DNA of 52,262 nucleotides, taken from Paracoccaceae bacterium. Its GTDB lineage: Bacteria; Pseudomonadota; Alphaproteobacteria; Rhodobacterales; Rhodobacteraceae. Location of the stretch: NCBI GenBank assembly GCA_014239455.1, contig JAAZYV010000026.1, positions 1 through 52,262 of the forward strand. The letters are read 5' to 3'. The notes below the pieces were generated by a model that was given only the letters and a program-made list of their open reading frames with translations, was not told where the DNA came from and did not search any database. This document shows positions 1 through 7,811 of this stretch, in pieces (within the stretch, counting starts at the first letter, position 1; every line of letters starts with the position of its first letter). The position numbers were made by a program, and so were the translations under genes.

Positions 1-1
1 A

Positions 2-532
2 GATGTGGTGGTGTTCAGGCATCCAGTAAATGGTAAGGATTATGTAAAAAGGTTGATCGGCTTACCAGGTGACAATATCTTACTCAAAGATGGGCGTTTA
101 TGGATAAATAATACCAAGATAAAAATAGAACAAGTTAACGACTTTGTTGAGTTAAAAGAAAAGCAAGGACCTCTTAAATCTATTCCACGTTGCAGTAATT
201 CTCCTGTTGCTCTGGGTTCTAGGTGTGAGAAGAGACAGTTTTTAGAAAGTCTTGCCGACGATATTGAAATAAGAACACTTGACATTTCTGTTGGTGAATA
301 TGGTGATAACACGACTTCTTTTAAGGTTCCAAAAGGACAATTTTTCTTCCTAGGTGATAATAGAGATAATTCTTTGGATAGCCGCTTTGGTAGAATGGCG
401 GGTGGGGTAGGTTTTGTTGACTCAGAAAACTTAATTGGAAGAGCTGATAGAATTTTATTTTCTTCAGCTGGCAGTATGTTAGTAGCATTTTGGACTTGGA
501 GGAAAGATAGGTTCTTTAGGGCAGTGAATTGA
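2..532 (+). CDS. lepB: Signal peptidase I, 3' part (start lies outside the window)
   Basis: Leader peptidase that removes signal peptides from exported proteins at the inner membrane. The reading frame is already open at the window edge: the first codons read D-V-V-V-F-R-H-P, the conserved box after the catalytic serine region, so the N-terminal membrane anchor and catalytic Ser are missing only because of the cut. Visible are the box with the general-base lysine (KRLIGLPGD) and the late box GDNRDNSLDSR. A GTG at position 5 could be mistaken for a start but sits inside the conserved core. The stop overlaps the TTG start of rnc, so the two are translationally coupled; lepB-rnc-era is a standard bacterial order. 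Confidence 0.93.
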   Translation, partial: DVVVFRHPVNGKDYVKRLIGLPGDNILLKDGRLWINNTKIKIEQVNDFVELKEKQGPLKSIPRCSNSPVALGSRCEKRQFLESLADDIEIRTLDISVGEYGDNTTSFKVPKGQFFFLGDNRDNSLDSRFGRMAGGVGFVDSENLIGRADRILFSSAGSMLVAFWTWRKDRFFRAVN

Positions 533-1215
533 AACTTAAACAGAACCAAAAAGAGTTATGTGAGCGAATTAATTATTCGTTTGTTAATGTAGCTCTTTTG
601 GAGCAGGCACTAGTTCATTCTTCCTTAAAGTCAAGAGGTCACATGAACAATCAGCGGATGGAGTTCTTGGGGGATAGAATATTAGGCTTTGTGATATCGG
701 ACTATCTTTTTAAAAACCATCCAAATTGGCGAGAGGGTATACTAGCATTAAATCTGAACTTTCTGGTTTGCAAGGAAGCATGTGCTGAAATTGCTGAAAA
801 AGTTAGCTTAGGTAAATCATTAATAATGGGAAAATCAGAGTCTAAGTATGGAGGCAGAACAAAAAAAGCAATTTTAGCGGATGCAATAGAAGCCTTAATT
901 GCAGCTATATACCTAGATTCCAATATAAGTGAAGTTAGGAAGGTTATAATAAAGCTATGGCGTGCTAAATTAACTGATCTTAGTGAAGTCGAATTGGACC
1001 CTAAAACAACCCTTCAGCACTGGGTTCAAGCAAGAAACATGAGGTTACCTCAATATATTGATATGCGGCGTGATGGTCTTGATCATGACCCAATTTTTTA
1101 TGTGGAAGTTAGGTTAGAGAATGGCTTGTCTGCGATTGGAAAAGAAAAATCTAAACAGGGTGCGCAACAAATTGCGGCTAAAAATCTTCTAAGTCAAATT
1201 GAAGACAAGCTATGA
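529..1215 (+). CDS. rnc: Ribonuclease III
   Basis: Double-strand-specific endoribonuclease acting in rRNA maturation and in mRNA and antisense turnover. The 228 residues match the usual size. The N-terminal catalytic domain carries the signature RMEFLGDR (E45, D49) and the second metal-binding pair D118 and E121 in ADAIEALIAAIYLD. The C-terminal part (about 150-228) is a dsRNA-binding domain with the KQGAQQIAAKNLL helix. The start is a TTG overlapping the lepB stop (ATTGA); it fits the usual distance to the signature and no better start is present. The gene ends in an ATGA overlap with era. Confidence 0.95.
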   Translation: MKLKQNQKELCERINYSFVNVALLEQALVHSSLKSRGHMNNQRMEFLGDRILGFVISDYLFKNHPNWREGILALNLNFLVCKEACAEIAEKVSLGKSLIMGKSESKYGGRTKKAILADAIEALIAAIYLDSNISEVRKVIIKLWRAKLTDLSEVELDPKTTLQHWVQARNMRLPQYIDMRRDGLDHDPIFYVEVRLENGLSAIGKEKSKQGAQQIAAKNLLSQIEDKL

Positions 1216-2111
1216 AGAAGAAAGAGAATCAGAAATATGGTACAATAGCTATCTTGGGAGAAGTTAATGTTGGAAAGTCTACTTTGTTGAACCTATTAAT
1301 TAATAAGGAAATTTCGATCGTAACACATAAAGCAAACACTACTAGAGAAAAGGTAAGGGGTATAACTAGTGATGGTAATACACAAATTGTGTTGATTGAT
1401 ACACCAGGGCTTTCATCCCCAACCATAAAAACTGATCGAAGTTTTTTGACTCAGGTCTGGGGCGCTATAATTGAAGCCGATTTTTTTCTGTTAGTTATAG
1501 ATTGCAGGAAACCTATTTCCCGAACTTTGTTAAATTTATTTAATGAACTCAAGGCTTCAGTCAAGAAACTTCCTGATGCTATTCTTGTGATTAATAAAAT
1601 AGACATGTTTTCTAAAGAAAAACTGCTTTTAAAAAGCAAAGAAGTTAATGATTATTTTTCATTCAAAAAAACTTTCATGATATCAGCTTTAAAAGGGTAT
1701 GGTGTCAGTGATTTAAAGTCTTGGATGTATGCAACTATACCAGAGAGTTCATGGGGTTACCCTAAGTCAGCAAGACATGATATGACAATTGAGAAGTTCC
1801 TTAACGAGAAAACGCGTGAAGTTATTTTACTCCGTATTCATCAAGAAGTGCCATACAACTTGGAGGTTGATACTTATGAGATTAAAAAACTTCGGGATGG
1901 TAAACTTAAGGTTTGGCAATCAATTAATGTTTATAACGCTAGGTATCGTGCTATGCTAATCGGTAAGTCAGGTCATACTATAAAATCAATTTCAATTAAT
2001 GCTCGCTTGAATATGGAGAAAGCTCTAAACCAAAAGATTCATCTGTTCTTAGAGGTAAAATTGAAGAAAAAAAAGTCTACTAGTATTGAATTGGTAGGAG
2101 AGTCGCATTAA
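1212..2111 (+). CDS. era: GTPase Era
   Basis: Small GTPase that binds the 3' end of 16S rRNA and helps 30S subunit assembly. The GTP-binding elements are in order: P-loop GEVNVGKST (16-24), the switch threonines TTRE, DTPG, NKID and a SAL-type G5. The C-terminal KH domain (about 205-285) holds the IGKSGHTIKSI RNA-binding turn. Length 299 is typical. Most relatives have GRPNVGKS at the P-loop; the RP to EV change is in non-catalytic positions. ATG overlaps the rnc stop by four bases, and the stop overlaps the next ATG by one base, so translation is probably coupled through the operon. Confidence 0.95.
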   Translation: MKKKENQKYGTIAILGEVNVGKSTLLNLLINKEISIVTHKANTTREKVRGITSDGNTQIVLIDTPGLSSPTIKTDRSFLTQVWGAIIEADFFLLVIDCRKPISRTLLNLFNELKASVKKLPDAILVINKIDMFSKEKLLLKSKEVNDYFSFKKTFMISALKGYGVSDLKSWMYATIPESSWGYPKSARHDMTIEKFLNEKTREVILLRIHQEVPYNLEVDTYEIKKLRDGKLKVWQSINVYNARYRAMLIGKSGHTIKSISINARLNMEKALNQKIHLFLEVKLKKKKSTSIELVGESH

Positions 2112-2449
2112 TGCACGAGCAAGCTGACATTCGAATTACTTCTGAAATTTGGGTTGCAGCCTATAGAGCCAAGTTAGAGAAGCAGGGGATACCGATATTC
2201 GTCAATAAGGCTGGTGATAAGACAGCAGGATCTATATTGGTTAAAGTTTCAAAGATGGACAGCTTTGCGACGCTTTATCACAGAATTTTAGATACAAGTG
2301 GTCAAAGATATTGGGAAGTATTTGAAAGTGATACCGAGGAGCATATAAATCAAGTTGTAAAAAAACAATGTTTGTTTGATCCAGATCTTTGGATTTTGGA
2401 AATTGAGGATCCCAAAGGGCGACATTTTCTTCAGGAGTTTAATTTTTAG
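2111..2449 (+). CDS. DUF1491 family protein
   Basis: Small conserved alphaproteobacterial protein of unknown function, 112 residues. It shows the family pattern: an N-terminal ITSEIWVAAYRAKLEKQGIP segment, a GSILVKV strand, and a C-terminal FDPDLWILEIEDPKGRHFL stretch. No signal peptide or membrane segment. Its ATG shares a base with the era stop, and recO starts 8 bases after its end. This position between era and recO is where the family is commonly found in alphaproteobacteria, which suggests a tie to ribosome or RNA metabolism, but that is inference only. Confidence 0.8.
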   Translation: MHEQADIRITSEIWVAAYRAKLEKQGIPIFVNKAGDKTAGSILVKVSKMDSFATLYHRILDTSGQRYWEVFESDTEEHINQVVKKQCLFDPDLWILEIEDPKGRHFLQEFNF

Positions 2450-2456
2450 CAGCATA

Positions 2457-3185
2457 ATGGATTGGACCGACGAAGGAATACTTTTGAATGCTACACCCCA
2501 TGGAGAACGCTCAGCTATTTTGCAAGTCTTTACTCCAAAGAAAGGTCGTCATGCTGGGATTATTAGGAATGCATATTCTCTAAAGAAGATTTCAATTTTA
2601 CAACCTAGTGCTCAACTATCGTTGAGCTGGTCCAGTAGACTAGAAGAGCATTTAGGGAATTTCAAAGTAGATTTAATTAGAACTCGAGCAGATGTCCTGA
2701 TGGCAAATAGGATTGCGTTAGCGGCATTTAATTCACTATCAGCTCTCTGTATATCAGTCTTGGCTGAAAGAGATCCTATGCCTGATCTTTACAATGTAAC
2801 AGAAAAGTTCTTAGATAGAATTGCTGTGCAGGAAAATTGGGAATTCTTATATCTTGACTGGGAATTAAAATTATTGTCGTGCATTGGATTTGGCCTTGAA
2901 TTGGAAAAATGTGCAGTGACAGAAACTACGGAAAATCTAGATTATATCTCTCCTAAATCTGGCAAAGCGGTATGCAAGGATATTGGGGAAGATTACCGTA
3001 CAAAATTGTTACCCTTTCCTTCTATATTGCGTTCAGATCGAAATGGAAACTCTGTCTCACGGGAGGAGTTAGTTTTAGGTTTAGACCTAACAGGATTTTT
3101 TATCGAAAAATGGTTAGATTATTCTATAGAAAATAAGAAAACAATGATGATTAGAAAAAGATTTGTGCACTCATTATTAGTTTAG
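2457..3185 (+). CDS. recO: DNA repair protein RecO
   Basis: RecFOR mediator that loads RecA on SSB-coated gaps. The protein begins MDWTDEGILLNATPHGERSA, the typical alphaproteobacterial RecO N-terminus (OB fold), followed by the helical C-terminal domain with the conserved LDYISPKSGKAVC segment. The frame is open 27 codons further upstream, inside the DUF1491 gene, but the homology begins at the ATG at 2457, so that start is chosen (242 residues, normal length). It is the last gene of the lepB-rnc-era run and converges on mcd with a 17-base gap. Confidence 0.9.
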   Translation: MDWTDEGILLNATPHGERSAILQVFTPKKGRHAGIIRNAYSLKKISILQPSAQLSLSWSSRLEEHLGNFKVDLIRTRADVLMANRIALAAFNSLSALCISVLAERDPMPDLYNVTEKFLDRIAVQENWEFLYLDWELKLLSCIGFGLELEKCAVTETTENLDYISPKSGKAVCKDIGEDYRTKLLPFPSILRSDRNGNSVSREELVLGLDLTGFFIEKWLDYSIENKKTMMIRKRFVHSLLV

Positions 3186-3202
3186 AATATTTAATTTGAG
3201 AT

Positions 3203-4840
3203 CTATTTTAGTATTCTTCTACCTATTATTTGAGCCTGAATCTCGGCGGTGCCCTCGAATATATTTAAAACACGAGAATCGCATAAGACCCTGCTTATAT
3301 CATATTCGAGCGCATATCCATTCCCGCCATGTATCTGTAAGGAATTATCTGCACAGGACCAAGCTATTCTCCCACATAAAAGCTTAGCCATCCCAGCCTC
3401 TAAGTCGCATCGATGACCTTGATCCTTATTTTTTGCAGCAAAATATAGTAATTGCCTACCCAAGATTATTTCTGTAATCATAAGCGCAATTTTATTATAA
3501 ATCCTTTGAAAATCTATTAGCTTTTGGCCAAACTGGTTACGATTGTTAGCGTATGATATTGCCAGATCTAAGGCATTTTGTGCCACGCCTATAGACCGCG
3601 CAGCCGTTTGAATTCGGGCACTTTCAAAAGTTTTCATAAGTTGTGAAAACCCGACATCTTCTATATCTCCTAGCAACCCCGATTTGTGGACTGAAAAGTT
3701 TTCAAGTCTCATTTCAAACTCCTTCATTCCACGATATCCCAGAACCTTAATTTCTGTACCAGTAATATTTTCATCGGGGAAAAAATTGCTAAGGTTACCT
3801 CTTTTTTTGTTAGATAAAAAGATAGACAAGCCTTTATTTTTCAGTAGTGAGTCAGGATTTGTCCTTGCTAAGATTATCATAAGGTCGGATCTAGATGCAT
3901 GGGTAATCCAAGTCTTATTCCCGGTTACTAGGTAGTTGTCACCAGTTTTTTTGGCTACTGTCGTTATAGAACCTAAATCAGAACCGTTATCGGGTTCTGT
4001 AAATACTGCGGCTGGTATCATTTCTCCAGAAGCTATCTTAGGTAATAGCTTTTTTTTCTGATTTTCAGTCCCTTCATTGAGGATTAACTCACTTGCTATT
4101 TCCGTTCTTGTCCCCAAGCTTCCTATCCCAATATATCCGCGGGAAAGTTCCTCCGAAACTACGCACATCGCTAGTTTATTTAATCCTAGGCCACCAAAAC
4201 TCTCAGGTACCGTCAAGCCAAAAACACCCATCTGGGCTAATTCTTCAATTATGTCTGAGGGTATTAGGACATCTTCTTTATGCCAAATGTGTGCATTATT
4301 CTTTATTTTTTTCTTATTGTACCTGTGGAACTGATCCCGAATTATTTGATATTCCTGTTCTAACCCGGTTTCTTCAAAGATCACCGTATTTTCTTTTTCC
4401 AGTGCCAGCTGAACCAATCTTTTTTTCTTTTGGTTAATATGATTTCGATCTTTTGAATTTGTTAAATTTATTTGTGACAAAAGAGATGAAGTGTAAATTG
4501 GTTCAATTCCAAAATCTTGTGGCCTAATAAATTCGGTTTGCGACATGGGTATACCGTGAAAAATTTGCCAAAAATATTCCTCACAGGCCACTTCTAGCGC
4601 TAAAGATTCGAATTCAGATAGTTTTTTCTGGATAGAAATATTTTGCCCCCAATTGGTGAGTTGTTTGAGTGCTTCTACGTAAGTAGCTATCCAGGCCAGG
4701 CCATGAACTAGGAATTGATTTTCATCAAACCATTCTTTTTCTCTTTTCGAGTTAGATCTCTTATCCATCTTCAGTTTAGTTTTGGCTTTATCCAAAATTT
4801 TTTCAGACAAGGTTAGCAGGTCTAAACATTTTTCTAACAT
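3203..4840 (-). CDS. mcd: (2S)-methylsuccinyl-CoA dehydrogenase
   Basis: Flavoprotein oxidising (2S)-methylsuccinyl-CoA to mesaconyl-CoA in the ethylmalonyl-CoA pathway, which lets alphaproteobacteria without isocitrate lyase grow on acetyl-CoA-yielding substrates. Residues about 165-545 are a complete acyl-CoA dehydrogenase fold: VFTEPDNGSD flavin/substrate loop, NRNQFGQ motif, IHGGNGY, and the catalytic base E529 in FEGTAEIQ. The extra 150-residue helical N-terminus containing LAWIATYVEALKQL, and the total of 545 residues, set Mcd apart from ordinary 380-residue acyl-CoA dehydrogenases. Electrons would go to the ETF encoded at 7812-9504. The other pathway enzymes (Ccr, Ecm, Mch) are not in the window. 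A different long acyl-CoA dehydrogenase subtype remains possible. Confidence 0.82.
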   Translation of the reverse strand: MLEKCLDLLTLSEKILDKAKTKLKMDKRSNSKREKEWFDENQFLVHGLAWIATYVEALKQLTNWGQNISIQKKLSEFESLALEVACEEYFWQIFHGIPMSQTEFIRPQDFGIEPIYTSSLLSQINLTNSKDRNHINQKKKRLVQLALEKENTVIFEETGLEQEYQIIRDQFHRYNKKKIKNNAHIWHKEDVLIPSDIIEELAQMGVFGLTVPESFGGLGLNKLAMCVVSEELSRGYIGIGSLGTRTEIASELILNEGTENQKKKLLPKIASGEMIPAAVFTEPDNGSDLGSITTVAKKTGDNYLVTGNKTWITHASRSDLMIILARTNPDSLLKNKGLSIFLSNKKRGNLSNFFPDENITGTEIKVLGYRGMKEFEMRLENFSVHKSGLLGDIEDVGFSQLMKTFESARIQTAARSIGVAQNALDLAISYANNRNQFGQKLIDFQRIYNKIALMITEIILGRQLLYFAAKNKDQGHRCDLEAGMAKLLCGRIAWSCADNSLQIHGGNGYALEYDISRVLCDSRVLNIFEGTAEIQAQIIGRRILK

Positions 4841-5268
4841 TGAGTTTGCTCTCTCTCATTATATAGGTTTTGGTCCGCAGCATTTAGCCATATCAAACGA
4901 CATTAACCAAAAAAAAAATAACCTTAACTATTGTTCGGTAAAGTCTTTATAGAAACATGGGAAAAATATTGAAAGACAAGTCATATCCCACTGGATTTTA
5001 AGAGACTACCTCCTTGCCCTAAGATGCCTTCGTCTCTTTGTATGATTTTTTCCACCAGGGATTCTATTCCCAGGTTTACATAGAAATGTTCTGACCTAAA
5101 AACTTTTCTCATTTAGAGTTCACTCGGTTCAAGTCAAATATCATGCTGATATTCTTTTGGGATTCTACTGAATAAAAAACCTTATATGCGAGTTGATAAA
5201 AGTTTCAAGACAATTTATTCGTTTATTGCCTATGCCTATGATGAAAGATGATTTAAAAAAGAAAAATT
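4841..5268. other. Intergenic region between divergent mcd and hprK, rich in inverted repeats
   Basis: This 428-base stretch has no convincing reading frame or tRNA. It must hold the promoters for both flanking genes. Three inverted repeats are visible: a 7-bp stem at 5000-5006/5032-5038, a weaker one at 5055-5074 (CC-A-GGGA paired with TCCC-A-GG), and a 7-bp, 3-base-loop hairpin AATATCA-TGC-TGATATT at 5137-5153 followed by CTTTT. The last could be a weak terminator or a protein-binding site. It is the longest non-coding stretch in an otherwise compact window. Confidence 0.5.
5000..5051 (+). ncRNA. Candidate small RNA or terminator hairpin with anti-Shine-Dalgarno loop
   Basis: A perfect 7-bp stem, AAGAGAC (5000-5006) with GTCTCTT (5032-5038), encloses a 25-base loop containing CCTCCTT (5009-5015), the exact complement of a strong Shine-Dalgarno. 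Seven bases after the stem comes a T6 run (5046-5051), as in intrinsic termination on the + strand. CCUCC-type loops are a known feature of some alphaproteobacterial small RNAs. No promoter was clearly assigned and the 5' end is unknown; it could instead be a bare terminator or a chance structure. Confidence 0.25.
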
Positions 5269-5712
5269 ATGGTAAATTTGGAACAAAGCAGTATAGTTTT
5301 ACATGCAACAACTATAGATATTTCAGGAAGGGGTGCATCAATAATTGGAGAATCTGGTTTTGGAAAGAGTAGTTTAGCCATCAAATTAATAGCTATGGGT
5401 GCGAATCTTGTCTCCGATGACCAGACTTTATTGAAACTTGCTGATGGAAAAATATTCTTGAGCAAGCCTAGACAAGTCCCGTGTGCAATTGAAGCAAGAG
5501 GCATTGGGTTAATTCCTATACCGTCAATAAAAAAATCAGAACTCTTTTGTTTTGTAAAACTAATTGATAAACCAATTGAACGTCTGCCTCCATTGCATGA
5601 TAAAATTTGCTTTGGTAAGTCAATCAGACTAATCCATTTTAATCCAATCTTAGGGAATGAGGCTGCACTCTTTCTGATGATTAAGTACGGTTTAATTGAT
5701 CTCATAGGTTAA
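5269..5712 (+). CDS. hprK: HPr kinase/phosphorylase, short alphaproteobacterial form
   Basis: Phosphorylates and dephosphorylates a serine on HPr. The protein has only 147 residues and consists of the C-terminal kinase domain: Walker A GESGFGKSS (27-35), the SDDQ segment (49-52) and the family signature EARGIGLIPI. The N-terminal domain of Gram-positive HprK (about 310 residues) is absent, as is usual in alphaproteobacteria. The start is ATG with only an A-rich, weak ribosome site. rapZ starts 14 bases after the stop, and the HPr gene follows. The two-component genes (chvI/chvG type) that often precede hprK are not here; a long intergenic region lies upstream instead. Confidence 0.88.
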   Translation: MVNLEQSSIVLHATTIDISGRGASIIGESGFGKSSLAIKLIAMGANLVSDDQTLLKLADGKIFLSKPRQVPCAIEARGIGLIPIPSIKKSELFCFVKLIDKPIERLPPLHDKICFGKSIRLIHFNPILGNEAALFLMIKYGLIDLIG

Positions 5713-5726
5713 GGAGATAATTTTTT

Positions 5727-6584
5727 GTGAGTAATGTTTTTGGCAAGCATTTGATTATAATTACGGGTTCGTCTGGGGCTGGGCGCACTACAGCTATTAA
5801 CGCGCTTGAAGATAGAGGATTTGAAATCATAGATAATATTCCCATTTCTATGATTGATAATCTTTTCTTAGAAGGAGTGGTAAATAAGAATGTCGCTCTA
5901 GGCATTGATATTCGAACTAGAGATTTTTCAACCCAACTTTTAACATCTATGGTGAATCGATATGAAAACTTAAAAGGAATAAAGGTTTCCCTAATTTTTT
6001 TAGAATGTGGGCACAATAAACTTCTTGCTAGGTTTAATGAAACTAGGAGGCGGCATCCTTTATCCGGTGTGAAGTCTTTGGCCCAGGCGCTAAGAGAAGA
6101 AACAGAATTGTTAGAGCCATTAAAATCTATTGCAGAGGTTGTCATAGATACCACTGACTATAGTCCAAATGACCTGCGTGAGGAGTTATTGAGGTACGTT
6201 ACGGGTAATGACCTAAAAAAGTTAACCATTTTAGTACAATCTTTTTCTTATAAGCATGGGTTACCAAGAAACTTAGATATGGTTTTTGACTGCCGGTTTT
6301 TAAAAAATCCATATTGGCAGGGAAAATTGAGAGATTTAGATGGAAATTCGGACTTGATCAAGGATTACGTGATGGGGTTACCTGTATTTGATGAATTCTT
6401 GAAGAATGCAATTCCAATGTTAGAATTTTTGATTCCCTTGTATGAAAAGGAAGGCAAGATCGAATTTTCTATAGGACTAGGTTGTACCGGTGGTAAACAC
6501 AGATCGGTAGTGGTTGCGAATGAGTTGACAAAAGTTTTACAGGGTATGGATAATAAGGTTTTTGTTAAACATCGGGATTTGTGA
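5727..6584 (+). CDS. rapZ: RNase adapter protein RapZ (YvcJ-type nucleotide-binding protein)
   Basis: P-loop protein; in enterobacteria it targets small RNAs of the glmS circuit to RNase E, while the alphaproteobacterial role is less clear. The N-terminal Walker A is GSSGAGRTT (14-22), with the Arg in place of Lys that alphaproteobacterial members commonly show. The C-terminal domain carries the invariant GLGCTGGKHRSVVVANEL. Length 285 is normal. The start is GTG at 5727, chosen for the good ribosome site AAGGAG eight bases ahead (5711-5716). It lies between hprK and ptsH, as in many proteobacterial PTS loci. Confidence 0.92.
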   Translation: MSNVFGKHLIIITGSSGAGRTTAINALEDRGFEIIDNIPISMIDNLFLEGVVNKNVALGIDIRTRDFSTQLLTSMVNRYENLKGIKVSLIFLECGHNKLLARFNETRRRHPLSGVKSLAQALREETELLEPLKSIAEVVIDTTDYSPNDLREELLRYVTGNDLKKLTILVQSFSYKHGLPRNLDMVFDCRFLKNPYWQGKLRDLDGNSDLIKDYVMGLPVFDEFLKNAIPMLEFLIPLYEKEGKIEFSIGLGCTGGKHRSVVVANELTKVLQGMDNKVFVKHRDL

Positions 6585-6585
6585 A

Positions 6586-6903
6586 TTGAAGAAGTTAGGT
6601 GGGAGAAAAGCATTAGTAAAGAATGAAAAAAGAACTAGAATACTGAAACTTAAAGTTATTAATGCTCGAGGTTTACATGCAAGAGCCTCTGCGAAGTTTG
6701 CTTCTACTGTAGATAGATTTGAATCCAATGTTGAAGTTTCAAGAGGGGGTTTAGTTGTTCCAGGTAATTCCATTATGGGTCTCCTAACACTTGCAGCGGG
6801 GAAGGGGATGGTTTTGTCAATAAGAATCACTGGAGATGATGCAAATGAGGCGGAGGTTGCGCTGATCGATTTGGTATCTAATTTCTTTGGTGAAGGGCAA
6901 TGA
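6586..6903 (+). CDS. ptsH: Phosphocarrier protein HPr (nitrogen-type PTS)
   Basis: Phosphocarrier accepting phosphate from EI (PtsP) on a histidine and from HprK on a serine. The sequence has VINARGLHARASAKF with the active His (H31 in this numbering) and the regulatory Ser in VPGNSIMGLL (S62). No ATG is available in frame: the frame opens with a TTG at 6562 inside rapZ, and the TTG at 6586, just after the rapZ stop, is the more economical start (105 residues, still about 15 longer at the N-terminus than usual). The start is therefore uncertain. The mannose-type EIIA gene usual between rapZ and ptsH is missing. Confidence 0.85.
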   Translation: MKKLGGRKALVKNEKRTRILKLKVINARGLHARASAKFASTVDRFESNVEVSRGGLVVPGNSIMGLLTLAAGKGMVLSIRITGDDANEAEVALIDLVSNFFGEGQ

Positions 6904-6904
6904 G

Positions 6905-7786
6905 TTATCGAGTAGGTTTTGGAGGGTCAACTGAATAATTATAGAAACCTATACCATTTTTCTTACCTAACCAATTAGCCTCGACATATTTTACCAATAG
7001 AGGACATGGTCGATATTTGGTATCAGCTAACCCATCATGTAAGGAATTCATAATTGCTAAACAAGTATCTAATCCAATGAAATCTGCAAGCTCCAGTGGT
7101 CCCATTGGATGGTTTGCTCCTAACTTCATAGATTTGTCTATACTCTCAACTGTGCCGACGCCCTCATATAAAGCGTAGATACCTTCATTTATCATGGGCA
7201 TTAGAATTCGATTAACTATGAAAGCAGGAAAATCTTCAGAGTTGGTTGACGTCTTACCTATTTTTTTTACCAATTTCTTAAGAATTACGGATGTTTCATG
7301 ACTAGTGGCTATTCCTCTAACTAGTTCCACTAATTGCATTAAAGGTGCAGGTTTCATGAAGTGGCATCCCATAAATTTATCAGGTCTATCGGTTCTAGCT
7401 GCAAGCCTCGTAATAGATATTGAAGAGGTGTTAGAAGTAAGAATGGTTTCTGGTCTCAAATATGGTATCAAGGTTTGGAAGATATCATGTTTAATTTGTT
7501 CATCTTCAGTTGCTGCTTCTATTATCAAATCACATTTTGACAAATCAGAAATGCGTGATTTGAATTTTATTCTATTAAGTACATTAGTTGGATTTTCCCC
7601 TTTTAGCTTATCCTTTTCCATAGCACGATGAACTGCTTTCTCTAAAACCCTAATGGCATCTGAAAGAACAGTCTTATTATTATCGTTAATAATCACATCG
7701 TACTTGGACGTAGCAAGTACTTGGGCAATTCCCAAACCCATTTGGCCTGCCCCAATAATACCAACGAGTTTAATTTCAAGGGTCAT
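6905..7786 (-). CDS. hbdA: 3-hydroxyacyl-CoA (3-hydroxybutyryl-CoA) dehydrogenase
   Basis: NAD(P)-dependent oxidation of 3-hydroxyacyl-CoA, or reduction of acetoacetyl-CoA. The N-terminal Rossmann motif GAGQMG (12-17) is followed by SNTSS and the catalytic His142-Glu154 pair (HFMKPAP...LVE), and the C-terminal domain has NRILMPMINEG and HPMGPLELADFIGLD. The 293 residues match the single-domain family. One oddity: the residue three after the catalytic His, normally Asn (HFxNP), is Lys145. The gene is 25 bases downstream of etfA on the same strand, in the conserved alphaproteobacterial order pduO-etfB-etfA-hbd. It converges on ptsH with a 1-base gap. Confidence 0.9.
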   Translation of the reverse strand: MTLEIKLVGIIGAGQMGLGIAQVLATSKYDVIINDNNKTVLSDAIRVLEKAVHRAMEKDKLKGENPTNVLNRIKFKSRISDLSKCDLIIEAATEDEQIKHDIFQTLIPYLRPETILTSNTSSISITRLAARTDRPDKFMGCHFMKPAPLMQLVELVRGIATSHETSVILKKLVKKIGKTSTNSEDFPAFIVNRILMPMINEGIYALYEGVGTVESIDKSMKLGANHPMGPLELADFIGLDTCLAIMNSLHDGLADTKYRPCPLLVKYVEANWLGKKNGIGFYNYSVDPPKPTR

Positions 7787-7811
7787 TTTTGCTGATACCT
7801 AAACTTATCAT

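Noticed and set aside
40-549. Minus-strand reading frame of 169 codons opposite lepB
   Set aside because: Shadow of a conserved coding frame on the other strand; no family features.
3196-3387. 63-codon plus-strand ORF after recO
   Set aside because: Lies antisense inside the 3' end of mcd, with low complexity and no homology that I recognise.
4077-4437. Overlapping plus-strand frames opposite mcd
   Set aside because: They run antisense through conserved acyl-CoA dehydrogenase sequence and have no recognisable motifs or ribosome sites.
4984-5016. AAGGAGG on the minus strand as ribosome site of a small ORF upstream of mcd
   Set aside because: The nearest ATG is about 25 bases away and opens only 18 codons.
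5100-5140. tRNA remnant (GGTTCAAGTC resembles a T-loop)
   Set aside because: No acceptor, D or anticodon arm can be paired around it and no CCA end follows.
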